This document shows, in pieces, positions 6,852-7,867 of a stretch of DNA of 7,867 nucleotides (within the stretch, counting starts at the first letter, position 1; every line of letters begins with the position of its first letter). A program made the position numbers and the translations under genes. The stretch lies in NCBI GenBank assembly GCA_964484395.1, contig CAZAFM010000092.1:1-7867 (forward strand). Reading direction: 5' to 3'. The DNA comes from CAZAFM01 sp964484395. Lineage in GTDB: Bacteria; Campylobacterota; Campylobacteria; Campylobacterales; CAZAFM01. The notes below the pieces were generated by a model. The model had not been told where the DNA came from. It did no database searches and saw only the letters and a list, made by a program, of their open reading frames with translations.

Positions 6852-7595
6852 CTAGTATTGTATTTTTCTAAAAAGCATAAAACCACACCTATAAAACTCT
6901 AAAAAATCACCAATTTTTGGCCAACTAAAAATTGATGCCACGCTCTCATCCTGAGGTTTTAGCTTTACATCATCTTGGCTACACTTATCGACAAACTCCG
7001 CCAACACTTTATTTGCCTCAAAATAGCTATTGATGGTCAAGCCTAGTAGGCTAGCACCATTTGGTATCTCTATCATCTTTTGTATAGCTATATCGCCTGC
7101 ATCAAGTTTTGATGTCATCTTATGCACGGTGATACCAAGTATCTTTTCACCATGTCGCATCGTCTGAAATATCCCACCCAAACCTCTATATTTAGGCAGT
7201 GCCGTGTTGTGAATATTGTAGCTCTCGGGAAAACTCTCTAAAAAACTTTTTTTGACTATCAGTAGCGGTCTGATAAACAGTACCATATCTATTTTTTGTT
7301 TTTTTAGTTCATTTGTTAGGGCTATATCATTTATATTGCTTACTTTCATATCAAATCTATCAATTGTGGCTATACCTTTTAGTAGTTTCTTTTGGTGAAG
7401 CGATAGATAGAGCATCTCGCCAATCATATATGTAACATAGAGAGGAGACTTTACTAGCCCTTTAAAAAACATCTTTAGTTTATATCTTGTAGGCACATTT
7501 GCTTTTACATAGTAGCTTATACGGTTTGATAAAATCAAATCACTCATTGCTATTTTTGAGTAAAAATCATTAGTTGTCACAATAGCTATCTTCAT
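6852..7595 (-). CDS. Formyltransferase family protein (N10-formyl-THF dependent, probable sugar N-formyltransferase)
   Basis: A 247-residue cytoplasmic protein with the formyl_transf_N fold. The core reads YNIHNTALPKYRGLGG (126-141), then GITVHKM (154-160) and KLDAGDI (163-169). The catalytic triad of the family (Asn, His, Asp) is present as Asn127, His129 and Asp165. The N-terminal KIAIVTTNDFYSK is the first strand and loop of the domain. It is shorter than methionyl-tRNA formyltransferase and lacks its C-terminal domain, which fits the small formyltransferases that modify amino sugars such as dTDP-4-amino-4,6-dideoxyhexoses. The aminotransferase-like fragment just upstream supports an amino-sugar substrate, though that enzyme is truncated here. 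The ATG (7593-7595) overlaps the preceding TGA as ATGA and has no good Shine-Dalgarno, so it depends on coupled translation. The stop is TAG at 6852. Confidence 0.88.
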   Translation of the reverse strand: MKIAIVTTNDFYSKIAMSDLILSNRISYYVKANVPTRYKLKMFFKGLVKSPLYVTYMIGEMLYLSLHQKKLLKGIATIDRFDMKVSNINDIALTNELKKQKIDMVLFIRPLLIVKKSFLESFPESYNIHNTALPKYRGLGGIFQTMRHGEKILGITVHKMTSKLDAGDIAIQKMIEIPNGASLLGLTINSYFEANKVLAEFVDKCSQDDVKLKPQDESVASIFSWPKIGDFLEFYRCGFMLFRKIQY

Positions 7596-7708
7596 TTCAG
7601 AGTCTTGCTTTCAAATAATTCTATTGGATTTTTTTGAAATACATCAAAAACTGCTATCCAATCACTAAAAGTGTAGTTTGGTTTAAGTCTAGGGATTAGT
7701 TTAAACAT
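7592..7708 (-). pseudogene. Short 38-residue frame resembling the N-terminus of a DegT/DnrJ/EryC1/StrS aminotransferase (truncated)
   Basis: The product begins MFKLIPRLKPNYTFSDW and continues with a segment containing FQKNPIELFE before ending at TGA. The 'IPRLKPNYTFSDW...NPIELFE' pattern is what I recall from the first 35 residues of a group of DegT-type sugar aminotransferases. In that group the PLP-binding region follows, but here the frame stops after SKTLK. A good GGAGGG (7714-7719) lies five bases before the ATG, so the start is that of a real gene. The end overlaps the formyltransferase ATG as ATGA. I read it as the 5' remnant of an aminotransferase gene whose body was lost by deletion that joined it to the formyltransferase. 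A short leader peptide that couples translation to the downstream gene is the alternative. It cannot be an active aminotransferase. Confidence 0.55.
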
Positions 7709-7867
7709 TTTCACCCTCCAACAGTATTTCTAGCCTTTGGCTTATCTCGGCTGGAGTAGGCAAAAGTCCTTTTAAATCATTGGGCAATGATTCCGTAAGT
7801 TTATAAGTTGCCACTCCTATTGGTTGATTGCTCTCTTTGAGTGCGTACTCTACTGTTGTTCGTTTTT
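7701..7867 (-). CDS. Partial CDS: C-terminus of a YhcG/DUF1016 PD-(D/E)XK protein
   Basis: Only the last 54 residues are in the window; the gene enters from the right edge. The segment VEYALKESNQPIGVATYKL followed by LPTPAEI is the characteristic end of the DUF1016 C-terminal (PF06250, YhcG-like) domain, where the last strand 'YAL...PIGVxxY' follows the nuclease core. The catalytic Asp, Glu and Lys lie upstream and cannot be checked. The family is linked to DNA processing and is often found alone or as cargo among unrelated genes. Its TAA (7701-7703) overlaps the start of the aminotransferase-like fragment (ATG 7706-7708) by eight bases, and its final codons carry the GGAGGG of that frame. 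It is the second PD-(D/E)XK protein of this window, unrelated in visible sequence to the one at 5836-6765. Confidence 0.82.
   Translation of the reverse strand, partial: KRTTVEYALKESNQPIGVATYKLTESLPNDLKGLLPTPAEISQRLEILLEGENV
7714..7719 (-). promoter_or_regulatory. Shine-Dalgarno (GGAGGG) of the truncated aminotransferase frame
   Basis: GGAGGG on the minus strand lies five bases before ATG 7708 and inside the last codons of the DUF1016 gene. It shows that the short frame had a properly built start, which supports its reading as a real gene remnant or leader frame. Confidence 0.7.

Noticed and set aside
1..7867. tRNA, rRNA, CRISPR arrays, insertion-sequence ends or direct repeats
   Set aside because: None seen by eye on either strand; nearly all bases are in supported coding frames. 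Fine repeats would need a computed self-comparison.

Overview
The window is an AT-rich, gene-dense stretch in which every supported gene lies on the minus strand, so transcription runs from the right edge to the left. Eight complete or nearly complete reading frames and two edge fragments are packed almost without gaps. Seven junctions are stop/start overlaps of 4 to 11 bases. The compactness, the low GC, the use of GTG and TTG starts next to strong AGGAGG-type ribosome binding sites, and the protein families suggest a surface-polysaccharide locus of a Gram-negative bacterium. Codon and protein style fit Campylobacterota such as Sulfurimonas or Sulfurovum relatives, but that placement is inference.

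In transcription order: (1) the C-terminal end of a YhcG/DUF1016-type PD-(D/E)XK protein runs in from the right edge. (2) Its stop overlaps the start of a 38-codon frame that looks like the first residues of a DegT/DnrJ/EryC1/StrS sugar aminotransferase, cut short. (3) An N10-formyl-THF-dependent formyltransferase follows, probably for an amino sugar. (4) An unrelated PD-(D/E)XK nuclease-like protein interrupts the glycan genes. (5) A PAPS sulfotransferase follows. (6) An FkbM-type SAM methyltransferase starts at TTG. (7) A cytoplasmic five-bladed beta-propeller resembles GH43/GH130-type glycosidases. (8) A 706-residue protein has an N-terminal nucleotide-binding-like domain fused to a polytopic membrane region and a soluble C-terminal domain. 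(9) A second, different sulfotransferase follows. (10) The first 33 residues of a protein resembling the DUF7033 N-terminus of polysaccharide-deacetylase-like proteins run off the left edge.

Read together, items 2, 3 and 5 to 10 describe synthesis and decoration (formyl, methyl, sulfate) of a cell-surface glycan. The membrane protein is a candidate glycosyltransferase, polymerase or modifying enzyme, and the propeller protein a candidate trimming or transfer enzyme. The most unusual points are the two sulfotransferases in one locus, the two PD-(D/E)XK proteins embedded in it, the truncated aminotransferase, and a stem-loop placed between a good Shine-Dalgarno sequence and the probable ATG of the nuclease gene. 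No RNA gene, CRISPR array, insertion sequence or convincing terminator was seen, and no gene-free stretch reaches 300 bases.
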